Below, piece by piece: positions 9,340-18,110 of a stretch of 64,000 nt of DNA. This DNA comes from Rhodospirillales bacterium. GTDB lineage: Bacteria; Pseudomonadota; Alphaproteobacteria; Rhodospirillales; Casp-alpha2. The stretch covers positions 23,210 through 87,209 of the forward strand of contig JAGLED010000007.1 in assembly GCA_023145215.1 (NCBI GenBank), in the 5' to 3' direction. The notes under the pieces were generated by a model, which saw only the letters and a program-made list of their open reading frames with translations, had not been told where the DNA came from and did no database searches. The translations under genes were made by a program, and so were the position numbers. Positions within the stretch are counted from its first letter, which is position 1. Each line of letters starts with the position of its first letter.

Positions 9340-10889
9340 ACCGTAAACTTCTCCGTACCGTCGTCGTACTGGATCGTATAGAGATCCTTGCGGCGGTCGA
9401 TCCAGTTGCGCACCGTGCCGAAATGCTTGTGATGCGGCAGCTTGTCCAGGTCGAGGTCGTGGATCAGCACCATTTCCGCGTTGGGCGTACACTCCGCCGC
9501 GATCCCTTCGCGGTCGAAAGAAATATCAGACGGCGTGTAGATCCCTGACTGGGCGTAGTGGATCTCCGCCGTCGACACGTACGGCAGATTACCGCACGCA
9601 CCGGCAACCGCGACGTAGACGTGGTTCTCGATCGCGCGGGCATGGGCGCAGTAACTCACGCGCAAATGCCCCGAGCGCATGTCGGTGTTGTATGGCACGA
9701 AGATGATGTTGGCACCCTTGTCGGCGGCGATCCGCGCTAACTCGGGGAATTCGATATCGTAGCAGATAAGGATCGCGATCTTGCCGCGGTCGGTATCGAA
9801 GACGTGCACCTTCTCGCCGCCGCTGACGCCCCACCATTTCACCTCGCTCGGCGTGATGTGGAGCTTGTATTGCTTCTCCAACGTACCGTCACGGCGGAAC
9901 AGGTAGGCGATGTTGTAAAGACGGTCGTCCTCAATCGCCAGATGCGATCCGCCGACGATGTTGACGTTGTAGCGGATCGCCAGTTCCGCGAACATTTCCA
10001 GATACGGTTCCGTGAACTGGTCCAATGCCCGCGCCGCATCCTGCGGCTTGTCGGTGGTCATGATCGAGAAAAGCTGCGTCGTCAGAAGCTCCGGAAACAC
10101 GCAGAAATCGGAATGGTATTCCGATGCGGTGCCGACGAAATGCTCGCACTGCTGCGCGAAGTCCTTGAAGCTCTCGACCTTGTGCATCTGGTACTGGACG
10201 ACGCAAAGCCGTGCCGTGCCGGGATGGTTCTGGGCGCCTTCTTCCGGTCTGTAGTCCGGATTGCGCCAGATCATCAACACAGCGTTGCCGCAACTTTCCT
10301 CGTCCTCGGCAAGATAACCCTCGATCACACGGATGATCTCGAAGCCGTTGGACAGCTGTGCCACGAGAACCGGATCGTCGAGTTCGCGGGCGACGACTTT
10401 CTCGACATATTCCTCGGGCGTCAGTTCGTCGGCGTGCTGCTGGTAGCCCGGAATGCGGCCGCCGATGACAATCCCCTTCAGGTTCTTTTCGACGACCAGT
10501 TCTTTTCTGGCTTCGTAAAGGCGTCTTGCCAGCTTGTAGCCCTGGTACTCGCGCGAAACCGCGATATCGATGCCGTACAGATACTCCCCATCCTCGCGGT
10601 GGTTGCGGATGAAACCATCGTCGGTGACGGTATCGAAATCATGCGCACTCGACGCGACGTGTCCGGAAATCAGCAGCGATGAAGAGATCGCGACCAGCTT
10701 GCCCTCGACCTCGACGCCCATCTGACCTTCGGGGAACGAGCGAAGCTGGCTCAGGAACTGCGGCTTGCCCCACGGCTCAATGCTCTTGAAAACATCCGTC
10801 TGCACCCTGAGAACGGCCGCATAGTCGGACACCCGCAGCGGCCGGACGACGACCTTGCGTTCGTATTTCTCAAGTTCGGAATCGTCCAT
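9336..10889 (-). CDS. GNAT acetyltransferase-nitrilase fusion
   Basis: Bifunctional protein of 517 residues. Residues 1 to about 210 form a GNAT-type domain (RPLRVSDYAAVLRVQ at the start, GIDIAVSREYQGYKLARRLYE for acetyl-CoA binding). Residues about 225-517 are a carbon-nitrogen hydrolase with the complete catalytic triad: Glu in CVFPELL, Lys in EKQYKLHITP and Cys in ILICYDIEFPE. Such enzymes hydrolyse amides or nitriles through a cysteine thioester. Combined GNAT-nitrilase proteins are a recognised bacterial architecture whose natural substrate is, to my knowledge, not settled. It starts at ATG 10889 with weak purine-rich sequence upstream. No amidotransferase partner is adjacent. Confidence 0.9.
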   Translation of the reverse strand: MDDSELEKYERKVVVRPLRVSDYAAVLRVQTDVFKSIEPWGKPQFLSQLRSFPEGQMGVEVEGKLVAISSSLLISGHVASSAHDFDTVTDDGFIRNHREDGEYLYGIDIAVSREYQGYKLARRLYEARKELVVEKNLKGIVIGGRIPGYQQHADELTPEEYVEKVVARELDDPVLVAQLSNGFEIIRVIEGYLAEDEESCGNAVLMIWRNPDYRPEEGAQNHPGTARLCVVQYQMHKVESFKDFAQQCEHFVGTASEYHSDFCVFPELLTTQLFSIMTTDKPQDAARALDQFTEPYLEMFAELAIRYNVNIVGGSHLAIEDDRLYNIAYLFRRDGTLEKQYKLHITPSEVKWWGVSGGEKVHVFDTDRGKIAILICYDIEFPELARIAADKGANIIFVPYNTDMRSGHLRVSYCAHARAIENHVYVAVAGACGNLPYVSTAEIHYAQSGIYTPSDISFDREGIAAECTPNAEMVLIHDLDLDKLPHHKHFGTVRNWIDRRKDLYTIQYDDGTEKFTV

Positions 10890-10963
10890 TTTATTTCCGT
10901 TTCCCCAAGGGTAATCGATGTGGCGACCTTAACGAACGCACCCGGCCTTTCCAAGTGAGCGCG

Positions 10964-11833
10964 TCATTCGGGGAGCGGAATAAACTCGTCGTCGCCCGGC
11001 ACCTTGGGGAACTTGCCGGCCTTCCAGTCCGCTTTCGCCTGCTCGAGCAGGTCCTTGTCGGAAGCGACGAAGTTCCACCAGATCGTCCTGGGCCCGTCCA
11101 TCTTGGCACCTCCGCACAGCATGACACGGCTTTCCGCCGTCGAAACGACTTCCGGCTTCGAGCCAGGCGTCAGCACCGCCATGGTGTGTTCCTTGACCGT
11201 TGCGCCGTCGATCTCGAGGCCGCCGGAAACCACATAAAGGGCGCGTTCCTCGTGCTCGTCCGGGATCGCGATGCGGCAGCCTTCGCCCGCCTGGATGTCC
11301 ATGTAGATCGTCGGCCAGAGCACATCCACGTCGGCGCGCTTGCCGAACGCTTCGCCGGCCAGGAGTTTCATGCAGACACCCCCCTCGTCGAATTCGGGCA
11401 ACGATTCCCTCGGGTGATGCTTGAAGTCAGGGTCGGTTTTCTCATGGGACTTCGGTAACGCGACCCAGGCCTGGATACCGTGAACCGTCGACGCTTTTGC
11501 ACGCTCTTCGTCCCCCGTGCGCTCGGAGTGGACGATGCCGTGGCCCGCCGTCATCCAGTTGACCGCGCCCGGGCGGATCGCCTGTTCGCAGCCCAGTGAA
11601 TCCCGGTGAATGATCTCGCCCTCGAACAGGTACGTGACCGTCGCCAACCCGATATGCGGGTGTGGCCTGACATCGATCCCCTTGCCGGGCGGAAAATCGG
11701 CCGGGCCCATATGGTCAAAAAAGATGAACGGCCCAACCATCCGCTGCTTTGCGTAAGGAAGAACGCGGCGAACCTCGAAATCGCCAAGGTCTGTCGGGCG
11801 CGGTTCGATCATCAAGGAGATGGAATCCGGCAT
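10964..11833 (-). CDS. Pirin-family bicupin protein
   Basis: 289-residue cupin-superfamily protein with the pirin N-terminal domain. The metal ligands are visible as HPHIGLATVTYLFEG and HGIVHSER in the first cupin. The second half (about 180-289) is the pirin C-terminal cupin, ending with the family segment TIWWNFVAS and a DLLEQAKADWKAGKFP helix. Bacterial pirins are iron proteins; some have quercetinase activity and others act as redox-sensing partners, so the role here is open. GGAGG precedes ATG 11833. It is in the same direction as the downstream GNAT-nitrilase, with a 74-nt gap. Confidence 0.9.
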   Translation of the reverse strand: MPDSISLMIEPRPTDLGDFEVRRVLPYAKQRMVGPFIFFDHMGPADFPPGKGIDVRPHPHIGLATVTYLFEGEIIHRDSLGCEQAIRPGAVNWMTAGHGIVHSERTGDEERAKASTVHGIQAWVALPKSHEKTDPDFKHHPRESLPEFDEGGVCMKLLAGEAFGKRADVDVLWPTIYMDIQAGEGCRIAIPDEHEERALYVVSGGLEIDGATVKEHTMAVLTPGSKPEVVSTAESRVMLCGGAKMDGPRTIWWNFVASDKDLLEQAKADWKAGKFPKVPGDDEFIPLPE

Positions 11834-11889
11834 GGTTGCCTCCGGTCAGTGGGAATATTTATTCAATACGGATCACTCACCTCTACAGA

Positions 11890-13533
11890 TTAGTCCGCCG
11901 CCCGAGATTTCAATGCCGGCACGATATCGAAGGCGATCGAAATGCGCCGCGTACGGCCCTTCAACGGGACAGTCCGGTGGTAAAAATGGCTCGGGAACAA
12001 CAGCATCAATCCCGGCTCCGGACGGAAATAGGCCACGTGTGGATCATGTGCGGCATGAATGTCTTCAGGCGGGCGGCCGAATTCGATCCAGCCGCTACGG
12101 GCCGGATCGTCATCGCAAACACTGTCCGGCACCTCAACATAATAAACGCCCGACAGCCACGCCGAAGGGTGGATATGCGGCACCTGATGCCCGTCTTCAT
12201 CCATCACCACACCCCAAACCGAAATCGCGGCATCCGCCGGGCATGCGTCCAGATAGGGATGTGCGGGCTCTCCCGCGAATTTACGTTTATAGGCGCGGAA
12301 TCCGGCTTCGACCTGATCGCGGAACGCCGCCATCGGTCCCAACGGCGGGGTAAGGAGCTCACCCGAATGACGCCCCTTGCGGGTGGCATGTGCGGTGGGC
12401 GATGGCGTCAGTGTCGGATGATCCAGCAGATGCGCCGCCAGCGCTTCATTAAAACCGTCGGTATCTTTGAAACCCTCCGGTGGCTCGAGTCGCCTTTGCA
12501 TAATGAAGCGCTGCGGATCGTCCAAATTCACGGCCTCGGCCTCACGTCCCGCGTCACGCAGCGCGAACGCCTTGAACGCGAGCGCAGCAGGATGGGACGG
12601 GTTTCGGGCGAGAAAATCGTCGACGACCCGCAACGCCGCCTCGGGGTCATCGGCGGCCAGTTTCATATCCGCCAGGTTAATCGCCGCCTTGGCGAAGCCC
12701 GGATCGATATCCAGCGCACGACGATAGGCGCGCGCCGCTTCTGCCGTATCGCCAAGGGTGGTATAGACCTCCCCCAGATTGAGTGCCGCCGCCGCATGAC
12801 CGGGCTCGAGAGCCAATGTCCTGCGATACCGCTTGAGCGCCGCGTTATGATCTCCCAAGGATTGCTGGGCAACGCCGATATTGAAATGCGCAGCGGCGAG
12901 TCCCGGATCGATCTCGGCCGCCCGCTCCCCAGCATCCCTCGCGGCGGCGTCGTCGCCCATGGCGCTCAACACCGCCGCCAGGTTCGTATGCGCAATCGGA
13001 TCATTCATATGCAGGGCGATCCATGCCTCCAACTCTTCTTTCGCGGCGGAAAGATTGCCCGCGGCGCGCAGTGCCTCGGCACAACCGATGGCCGCCGCCG
13101 GATGTTCGGGATCGCGCGTCATCGCTTGCCGAAACCACCCTGTTGCTTCCGGATGACGGCCATGCTTCGCAAGCAACACGCCGGCGTTATAGGCAGGCTC
13201 GGCATACCCGGATGCAAGGTCATGGGCCGCCTCGTACGATTCAAGTGCCGCGTCCACATCGCCGGTGGCGGCCACGACATTGGCCAGGTTCATACGGATT
13301 TCCGCGTCTTTCGGTGCGCGCGCCTTTGCTTCTTCGAGCAAGGCACGCGCCTCCTCCCGGTCGCCGCATTGAAACGTTGCAACCCCGGCAAGGTTGAGCA
13401 CCGCCGCATCGCGTTTGCGCGCGGCCAACACATGCCGTGCGAGCGCCAGTGCATCCCGGGGACGCCCTTCATTCAGGGCATCGCGTACGCGCGCAAGCTT
13501 GATATCCGTTTTTCGGGGCCGCTGTTTTGCCAT
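11890..13533 (-). CDS. TPR protein with C-terminal 2OG-Fe(II) oxygenase-like domain
   Basis: About 547 residues. Residues 10 to about 320 are successive 34-residue tetratricopeptide repeats (e.g. HFNIGVAQQSLGDHNAALK, ALNLGEVYTTLGDTAEAAR). The last 200 residues resemble the putative 2OG-Fe(II) oxygenase family: HIHPSAWLSGVYYVEVP supplies the first His, GWIEFG follows, then FPSHFYHRTVPLKG gives the second His and RRISIAFD the 2-oxoglutarate Arg. ATG 13533 is used; an in-frame GTG at 13554 would add seven residues. The same architecture recurs at 54203-55405. Divergent from a TPR-methyltransferase only 64 nt away. Substrate unknown; protein hydroxylation is a guess. Confidence 0.85.
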   Translation of the reverse strand: MAKQRPRKTDIKLARVRDALNEGRPRDALALARHVLAARKRDAAVLNLAGVATFQCGDREEARALLEEAKARAPKDAEIRMNLANVVAATGDVDAALESYEAAHDLASGYAEPAYNAGVLLAKHGRHPEATGWFRQAMTRDPEHPAAAIGCAEALRAAGNLSAAKEELEAWIALHMNDPIAHTNLAAVLSAMGDDAAARDAGERAAEIDPGLAAAHFNIGVAQQSLGDHNAALKRYRRTLALEPGHAAAALNLGEVYTTLGDTAEAARAYRRALDIDPGFAKAAINLADMKLAADDPEAALRVVDDFLARNPSHPAALAFKAFALRDAGREAEAVNLDDPQRFIMQRRLEPPEGFKDTDGFNEALAAHLLDHPTLTPSPTAHATRKGRHSGELLTPPLGPMAAFRDQVEAGFRAYKRKFAGEPAHPYLDACPADAAISVWGVVMDEDGHQVPHIHPSAWLSGVYYVEVPDSVCDDDPARSGWIEFGRPPEDIHAAHDPHVAYFRPEPGLMLLFPSHFYHRTVPLKGRTRRISIAFDIVPALKSRAAD

Positions 13534-13562
13534 TTCCCAACAATCGGACGTCACACGGTCTC

Positions 13563-13591
13563 TCGCAAGTCCGCCGATCCGGGGATATAGT
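13563..13591 (+). promoter_or_regulatory. Candidate leaderless promoter of the TPR-methyltransferase gene
   Basis: TATAGT at 13586-13591 ends 6 nt before ATG 13598, with a poor TCGCAA 17 nt further upstream. There is no Shine-Dalgarno sequence in between. It lies in the short divergent spacer shared with the TPR/2OG gene. Confidence 0.4.
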
Positions 13592-13597
13592 TCCCTT

Positions 13598-15019
13598 ATG
13601 ACCGATCCGACGATGCCACCCGCGCTGGCCGACGCCCTCGCCCACCATCAGAAGGGCGATCTCGAAGCTGCGGAATCCGGATATCTCGCCGTCATCGACA
13701 CCGACCCCGGCAACCCGGACGCCCATCACCTGCTATCGATCCTGCGGCTTCAACAAGGCCGCGCCGAAGAGGCGCTGCCACTCATCGACAAGGTCATCGC
13801 ACTCGCCCCCGAAGCTGCCGACGCGTACGGTAACAAGGGCACGGCACTGCAAGCGCTGGAACGGTACGGCGAGGCCGCCTTCGCGTTCCGCACCGCAATC
13901 GGCTACGCGCCCGATGCCGCCCATCATCACTACAACCTCGGCAACACGCTCCGCGCCGACGACGACAAGCCGGGCGCCGTCCGCGCCTATCGTGATGCGA
14001 TCCGTTGTGCACCCGACCTGGTGCAGGCGCATTCCAATCTTGCGACCACGTTGTCCGAATTGGGGTTGTTCGACGAGGCCGTCGCGCACTGCAAGCTGGC
14101 CCTGAAGTATCAGCCGGGGTTCGCCGACGCGCATTACAATTTGGGAAACGCGCACCGGGAAGCGGGCCGTTACGACGCCGCCGTCGCCGCGTATAACGAC
14201 GCACTCAAACACGACCCCGGTCACGCTGACGCATATTGCAATCTCGGCCTGACGGAAATGATCCGGCCGGGCCTCGACCAGGCCATCCGGACCCTCGGCA
14301 AGGCCGTCGACATCAAGCCCGATCATGATATGGCACGGTTCTATCAGGCGGTGGCTACCGAGATGATCGGCGCCGACGCGACGAAACTGTTCAAAGCCCT
14401 GCCCGAAGACGACGCCGCCGTCGACGCTTGGCTCGACAGTTGGGATTACGTTAAAAGTCATTCCAATCTCAAAACCGAGATCATCCACTGCCCTTATGCG
14501 TTATTGAGCCTCGCTCTCGAGGCCGCATCGCTTGACGGACTGGTGCTGGAATTCGGCGTCCGCCACGGCCAATCGATCCGCCACATCGCCTCTGAGGCAC
14601 GCCAGGATACGCACGGCTTCGATTCTTTTCATGGTTTGCCGTCTGCGTGGGGCGGCGAACCGGAGGGCGTCTATTCCACGGAGGGGCAACTGCCCGACGT
14701 CCCCGACAACGTGATCCTGCATGCGGGCCTGTTCGAGGACACGTTGCGCCCATTCCTGAAGGACCATCCGGGCGAGGTCCGGTTCTGCAATGTCGACTGC
14801 GATATATACGGCTCCACCGTGACCGTCCTGGACGGCCTTGCTCCCCGGATAAAAGCGGGCAGCGTCCTGGTCTTCGACGAATACCTGATCAATCCCACCT
14901 GGCGCGACGACGAGTACAAAGCGTTTCAGGAAGCGGTCGAAAAATACGGGTGGACGTACCGTTATCTCGCGTTCGGGATCGTCACCAAGCAAGCGGCGGT
15001 GATGATCGAGGACGATTAA
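13598..15019 (+). CDS. TPR protein with TylF-like methyltransferase domain
   Basis: 473 residues. The first 290 or so are tetratricopeptide repeats (AHHHYNLGNTLRADDDKPGA, ADAHYNLGNAHREAGRYDAA). The C-terminal 190 residues look like a class I SAM methyltransferase of the TylF/macrocin O-methyltransferase type: LEFGVRHGQSIRHIA is the SAM loop, GFDSFHGLP the second strand, and NVDCDIYGSTVTVL with LVFDEYL gives the Asp ligands expected for a metal-assisted O-methyl transfer. ATG 13598 is favoured by the -10-like element upstream. The divergent TPR/2OG neighbour suggests a common target or scaffold, but the substrate is unknown. Confidence 0.83.
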   Translation: MTDPTMPPALADALAHHQKGDLEAAESGYLAVIDTDPGNPDAHHLLSILRLQQGRAEEALPLIDKVIALAPEAADAYGNKGTALQALERYGEAAFAFRTAIGYAPDAAHHHYNLGNTLRADDDKPGAVRAYRDAIRCAPDLVQAHSNLATTLSELGLFDEAVAHCKLALKYQPGFADAHYNLGNAHREAGRYDAAVAAYNDALKHDPGHADAYCNLGLTEMIRPGLDQAIRTLGKAVDIKPDHDMARFYQAVATEMIGADATKLFKALPEDDAAVDAWLDSWDYVKSHSNLKTEIIHCPYALLSLALEAASLDGLVLEFGVRHGQSIRHIASEARQDTHGFDSFHGLPSAWGGEPEGVYSTEGQLPDVPDNVILHAGLFEDTLRPFLKDHPGEVRFCNVDCDIYGSTVTVLDGLAPRIKAGSVLVFDEYLINPTWRDDEYKAFQEAVEKYGWTYRYLAFGIVTKQAAVMIEDD

Positions 15020-15435
15020 TCGCCCGAGAGATGCAACACGATGTTCCGCCGGTGCGGACGCGCCCGGTGTTCGAACAAATAAATTCCCTGCCACGTTCCC
15101 AGAACGGGACGGCCGTCCGTTACCGGTATCGAAAGCGATACGTCCGTCAACGCGCTCCGGATATGTGCGGGCATGTCGTCCGGCCCTTCGGCGGTATGGC
15201 GGTAAAGCGACGGATCTTCCGAGACAAGCCGCTTGAAGAATACGTTCAGGTCATGGATCACATCCGGATCGGCGTTTTCCTGGATCGTCAGAGACGCCGA
15301 TGTATGACGGCAATAAACGGTCAAGAGCCCGTTTGCGATCCCGCTTTCCAAACAGAACGCGACCGCGTCGCTGGTCACTTCATAGAGCCCCTGCCCCCTT
15401 GTCGCGACTTCCAGCTGGGTTTGTGCGTGCGCCAT
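15016..15435 (-). CDS. YjbQ/UPF0047 family protein
   Basis: 139-residue protein of the YjbQ family (secondary thiamine-phosphate synthase enzyme fold). Conserved parts are visible throughout: LTVYCRHTSASLTIQENADPDV, with its likely metal-binding His, then DDMPAHIRSALT and LGTWQGIYLFEHR near the C-terminus. E. coli YjbQ has weak thiamine phosphate synthase activity, but the physiological role is unclear. AGGA precedes ATG 15435. Its stop overlaps that of the convergent TPR-methyltransferase gene by 4 nt. No thiamine gene is nearby, so a specific pathway role is not supported by context. Confidence 0.92.
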   Translation of the reverse strand: MAHAQTQLEVATRGQGLYEVTSDAVAFCLESGIANGLLTVYCRHTSASLTIQENADPDVIHDLNVFFKRLVSEDPSLYRHTAEGPDDMPAHIRSALTDVSLSIPVTDGRPVLGTWQGIYLFEHRARPHRRNIVLHLSGD

Positions 15436-15484
15436 GCTTTCCTGTTAGCATCCTCATGGACGTTTGCAAACGAGAGCCAAGCTT

Positions 15485-15931
15485 ATGCGCATCCGACAGG
15501 GCCCCCTGCCCGGCAGTGCCGCCGACGATATCACCCGTGGTGTCGTGCGGCTGATGACGGACATGGGATTTGCGCCGCTCCTGGAATTCCGTCTCACCAA
15601 CAAGCGCCGCGTCGACGTGGCGGCGCTGGACCGGGACGGCAAGTTCGTCGTCATCGAGGTTAAAAGCTCCCTCGCCGACTACCGCGCGGATTCCAAGTGG
15701 AAGGAATATCTCCCCTACTGCGACTATTTCTATTTCGCCGTGAACCCGGAATTTCCGCAGGATCGCCTACCCAGCGACGTCGGCCTGATCGTCGCCGACG
15801 GGTACGGCGCCGCAATCCTCAGACCGGCCGAGGAATTCGCCATGAACGGCAACCGTCGGCGCACACAGACCTTGCGTTTCGCGCGCACCGGGGCAAACCG
15901 CCTCGCCGGCAGGGGCGACCCGGCGGTCTGA
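15485..15931 (+). CDS. mmcB: MmcB-family DNA repair protein
   Basis: 148-residue protein of the MmcB family, typical of alphaproteobacteria. The core resembles a PD-(D/E)XK nuclease-like fold: EFRLTNKRRVDVAALDRDG followed by FVVIEVKSSLADY, with the Asp, Glu and Lys of the catalytic pattern present. It continues WKEYLPYCDYFYFAV and PSDVGLIVADGYG. In Caulobacter, MmcB is required for mitomycin C tolerance and acts in damage-induced mutagenesis; that role is inferred here by family. ATG 15485 is preferred over an upstream TTG at 15464, which adds seven unconserved residues. Confidence 0.88.
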   Translation: MRIRQGPLPGSAADDITRGVVRLMTDMGFAPLLEFRLTNKRRVDVAALDRDGKFVVIEVKSSLADYRADSKWKEYLPYCDYFYFAVNPEFPQDRLPSDVGLIVADGYGAAILRPAEEFAMNGNRRRTQTLRFARTGANRLAGRGDPAV

Positions 15932-15934
15932 CAA

Positions 15935-16645
15935 TCAACCGATACGATGCAAGTGCTGACCGTAGGCGTTGAGCCAGGCTTCGGCTTGCTCTTCGTAGGG
16001 AGTCAGTTGCTGAACCAGCGCGTGAAAGCGCGGGCCGTGGTTGCGCTCGACGATATGCGCGACCTCGTGGGCGACGATGAACTCGAACACGAAACGCGGC
16101 GCCAGGATCATTCGCCATGAAAAATTGAGCGAGCCGTCATGCGCGCACGATCCCCAACGCGACGTGGTATCGCGCACCGTGATGCGGCCCACCTTCACGC
16201 CCAGTTCATCCGCTTTCACCGCCGCGAGATCGGCAAGCTTCGCCTTCGCCTCTTTCTTCAGCCAATCCAGCAGGCGGCGCGGCAGGTGGTCGAGATCGCC
16301 GGAGACGCATACCCGGCCATCTTCGATCCAGACACCCCGCCTTGCATCGGGGCGATGTTCGATCATGTGGTCTTCCCCCAGGATCGGGATCGTGCGCCCG
16401 GGCTCGAACGGAATGCGGTCCGGCAGTTTATCGAGACGCCGCCTCAACCACGCGTGCTGGCTTTCGAGGAATCCGAGCGCTTCAGCCTCGGACGCATACC
16501 AAGGCAGCGTCAACGCAACGCCGTCGGTCTTGGGATCGACGCGTAGGATAATGCGCCGGGCCTGCCGGTTCCGTTTGAGCAGAACCGGCACGGCGCGGCC
16601 GTCAAGATCGAAGCTGAGTTCCTTGCGTGTGCGGCGCGCCGCCAC
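15935..16645 (-). CDS. YgjP/SprT-like M48-type metallopeptidase
   Basis: 236-residue predicted zinc metallopeptidase of the YgjP (DUF45) family. The zinc motif is HEVAHIVERNHGPRFH near 195-210, giving the HExxH pair and a third His downstream; RWGSCAHDGSLNFSWRMI just before it is the family signature. The N-terminal half is a beta-rich region (VPVLLKRNRQARRIILRV). No signal peptide is present, so it should be cytoplasmic. It starts with GTG at 16645, 8 nt after the stop of the DapA-family gene, so the two are probably cotranscribed. Substrate is unknown. Confidence 0.9.
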   Translation of the reverse strand: MAARRTRKELSFDLDGRAVPVLLKRNRQARRIILRVDPKTDGVALTLPWYASEAEALGFLESQHAWLRRRLDKLPDRIPFEPGRTIPILGEDHMIEHRPDARRGVWIEDGRVCVSGDLDHLPRRLLDWLKKEAKAKLADLAAVKADELGVKVGRITVRDTTSRWGSCAHDGSLNFSWRMILAPRFVFEFIVAHEVAHIVERNHGPRFHALVQQLTPYEEQAEAWLNAYGQHLHRIG

Positions 16646-16653
16646 GGGACCCG

Positions 16654-17580
16654 TCAGGCCGCGGCCGGGATCGGCGTGCCGACGGCGTCGAACGCGTCGA
16701 ACAACTTCTTCCGGTCGGCATCGCTAAGCGGCACGAACGGCGGGCGCAGGTTTTCCCAGCCGGCCTGACCGGTATTACGTGCGGTCAGCGCCTTGAGGGC
16801 CGGCGGCAGCGGATAGCCGGCGACGGCCTTGCGCATCGCGCTCAGCGTCTCATGATTGGCTTCCACTTCCGGCGTGTCGCCGTTGGCGACCCAGCCGTTG
16901 TAGACCGCGCCATTAAGGAACGACGACACGTTGGCGACCGCGGTGATGCAGCCGGCCCCGCCCTTGCGCAGCAGCGGCAGCATCAGTTCGTCGGCGCCCG
17001 AAAACACGGCGAAACCCGGGAACTTCTCGGCGGCGCCCGCCATGTTATCGAACACGCCCGAGCTGTCCTTCATCCCGACCACGGTCTTCGGATACGCCTT
17101 CAAAAGCATTTCGATCAGGCCGTAGGTGATGGGCACACCCGACATTTGCGGGAAGTGATAGAGAAAAATCTTGAGATCGTCGTCGGCGATCCCGTCGATG
17201 ACCTGGGAGAACGCATCGAACAGGCCCTGATCGGACATGTTCTTATAATAGAACGGCGGCAGCATCAGCACGCCCTTGGCACCCGCCCCCATCGCCGCCT
17301 TGGTCAACGCGATGGTGTCGACCGCCGCACAACAGCCCGTTCCCGGCATCATCACGTCGCCGGGAATGCCGCGTTCGACCAGTCCCTCGATGATCGCGAT
17401 TCTTTCCTTAAGACCGAAGGAGTTGGCTTCGCCCGTGGTGCCCAGAACGGCAAGACCGTCGCAACCGTTGGCCAGAAGCCACTTGCCGTGAGCGGCGGTC
17501 AAATCCAGATCGGGCGACAGGTCATCTTTCACGGCGGTGACGACGGCGCTGAAGACGCCTTTATAAGGTGAATGGCTCAA
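16654..17580 (-). CDS. DapA-family aldolase/lyase
   Basis: 308-residue class I aldolase of the dihydrodipicolinate synthase/N-acetylneuraminate lyase superfamily. The Schiff-base Lys lies in KTVVGMKDSSG, the substrate-carboxylate loop is VLGTTGEANSFG, and the catalytic Tyr is in FLYHFPQ. The barrel is complete. It lacks a lysine-pathway context, and this superfamily includes enzymes acting on sugar acids, hydroxyproline and sialic acid derivatives, so I do not call it dapA. It precedes the YgjP-like peptidase gene by 8 nt and follows the YcgN-like gene by 52 nt on the same strand. Confidence 0.85.
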   Translation of the reverse strand: MSHSPYKGVFSAVVTAVKDDLSPDLDLTAAHGKWLLANGCDGLAVLGTTGEANSFGLKERIAIIEGLVERGIPGDVMMPGTGCCAAVDTIALTKAAMGAGAKGVLMLPPFYYKNMSDQGLFDAFSQVIDGIADDDLKIFLYHFPQMSGVPITYGLIEMLLKAYPKTVVGMKDSSGVFDNMAGAAEKFPGFAVFSGADELMLPLLRKGGAGCITAVANVSSFLNGAVYNGWVANGDTPEVEANHETLSAMRKAVAGYPLPPALKALTARNTGQAGWENLRPPFVPLSDADRKKLFDAFDAVGTPIPAAA

Positions 17581-17632
17581 CGTTTATTCCTCCATCGGGT
17601 TCTTACGTTTGTTGTTCATGGTTTACCCGGAC

Positions 17633-18097
17633 CTACTTGGGCCAGTCTACCACATAATCCTCGAGATCCTCGACATCGCGCTCGGACACGATCCGTCCGA
17701 ATACGGATATCCCGGCTTCGATCACGGTATCCGTCGTGCCGGACACCAAGGGGTGCCACCAGTTCAGGTCCTTCCCCTCGGCGAGCCTGCGGTAAGCGCA
17801 GGATTTGGGAAGCCACGGAATCTGGCCGACATTCTGCGGGGTCAAGCGGCGGCAATCGGGGACAAACCGCTGGCGGTCCTCGTAACTGGTGCAGCGGCAG
17901 GTATCGAGATCCAAGAGCCGACAGGACACGTTGGTGTACAAAATCTCGCCGGTGTCCTCGTGCTCGAGCTTGTTGAGACAGCACTTGCCGCATCCGTCAC
18001 AGAGCGACTCCCACTCCGGGCCGGTCATTTCGTGGAGCGCCTTGCGCTTCCAGAACGGCAGCTCGCCCTTGTCCTTCTTTTTCTTCAAACCGAACAT
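17633..18097 (-). CDS. YcgN/UPF0260 cysteine-cluster protein
   Basis: 154-residue protein of the UPF0260 (YcgN) family, marked by [13 protein letters not shown] near residue 35 and further Cys in [20 protein letters not shown] and KSCAYRRL, a pattern suited to binding iron or zinc. The family's function is not established. I chose ATG 18097, preceded by GGGAGA; the longer in-frame start at 18133 would run into cobB. It lies 13 nt after the cobB stop and is likely cotranscribed with sco1 and cobB. Confidence 0.9.
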   Translation of the reverse strand: MFGLKKKKDKGELPFWKRKALHEMTGPEWESLCDGCGKCCLNKLEHEDTGEILYTNVSCRLLDLDTCRCTSYEDRQRFVPDCRRLTPQNVGQIPWLPKSCAYRRLAEGKDLNWWHPLVSGTTDTVIEAGISVFGRIVSERDVEDLEDYVVDWPK

Positions 18098-18110
18098 GTC
18101 TCTCCCGCTC

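Noticed and set aside
11749..13590. 613-codon open frame antisense to the TPR/2OG gene
   Set aside because: Composition is Arg/Gly/His-rich as expected for the complement of a GC-rich gene; no domain is recognisable and the opposite strand encodes clear TPR and oxygenase motifs.
16654..17580. dapA (lysine pathway) assignment
   Set aside because: The superfamily core is clear but specificity residues cannot be judged and the neighbours are unrelated to lysine synthesis.
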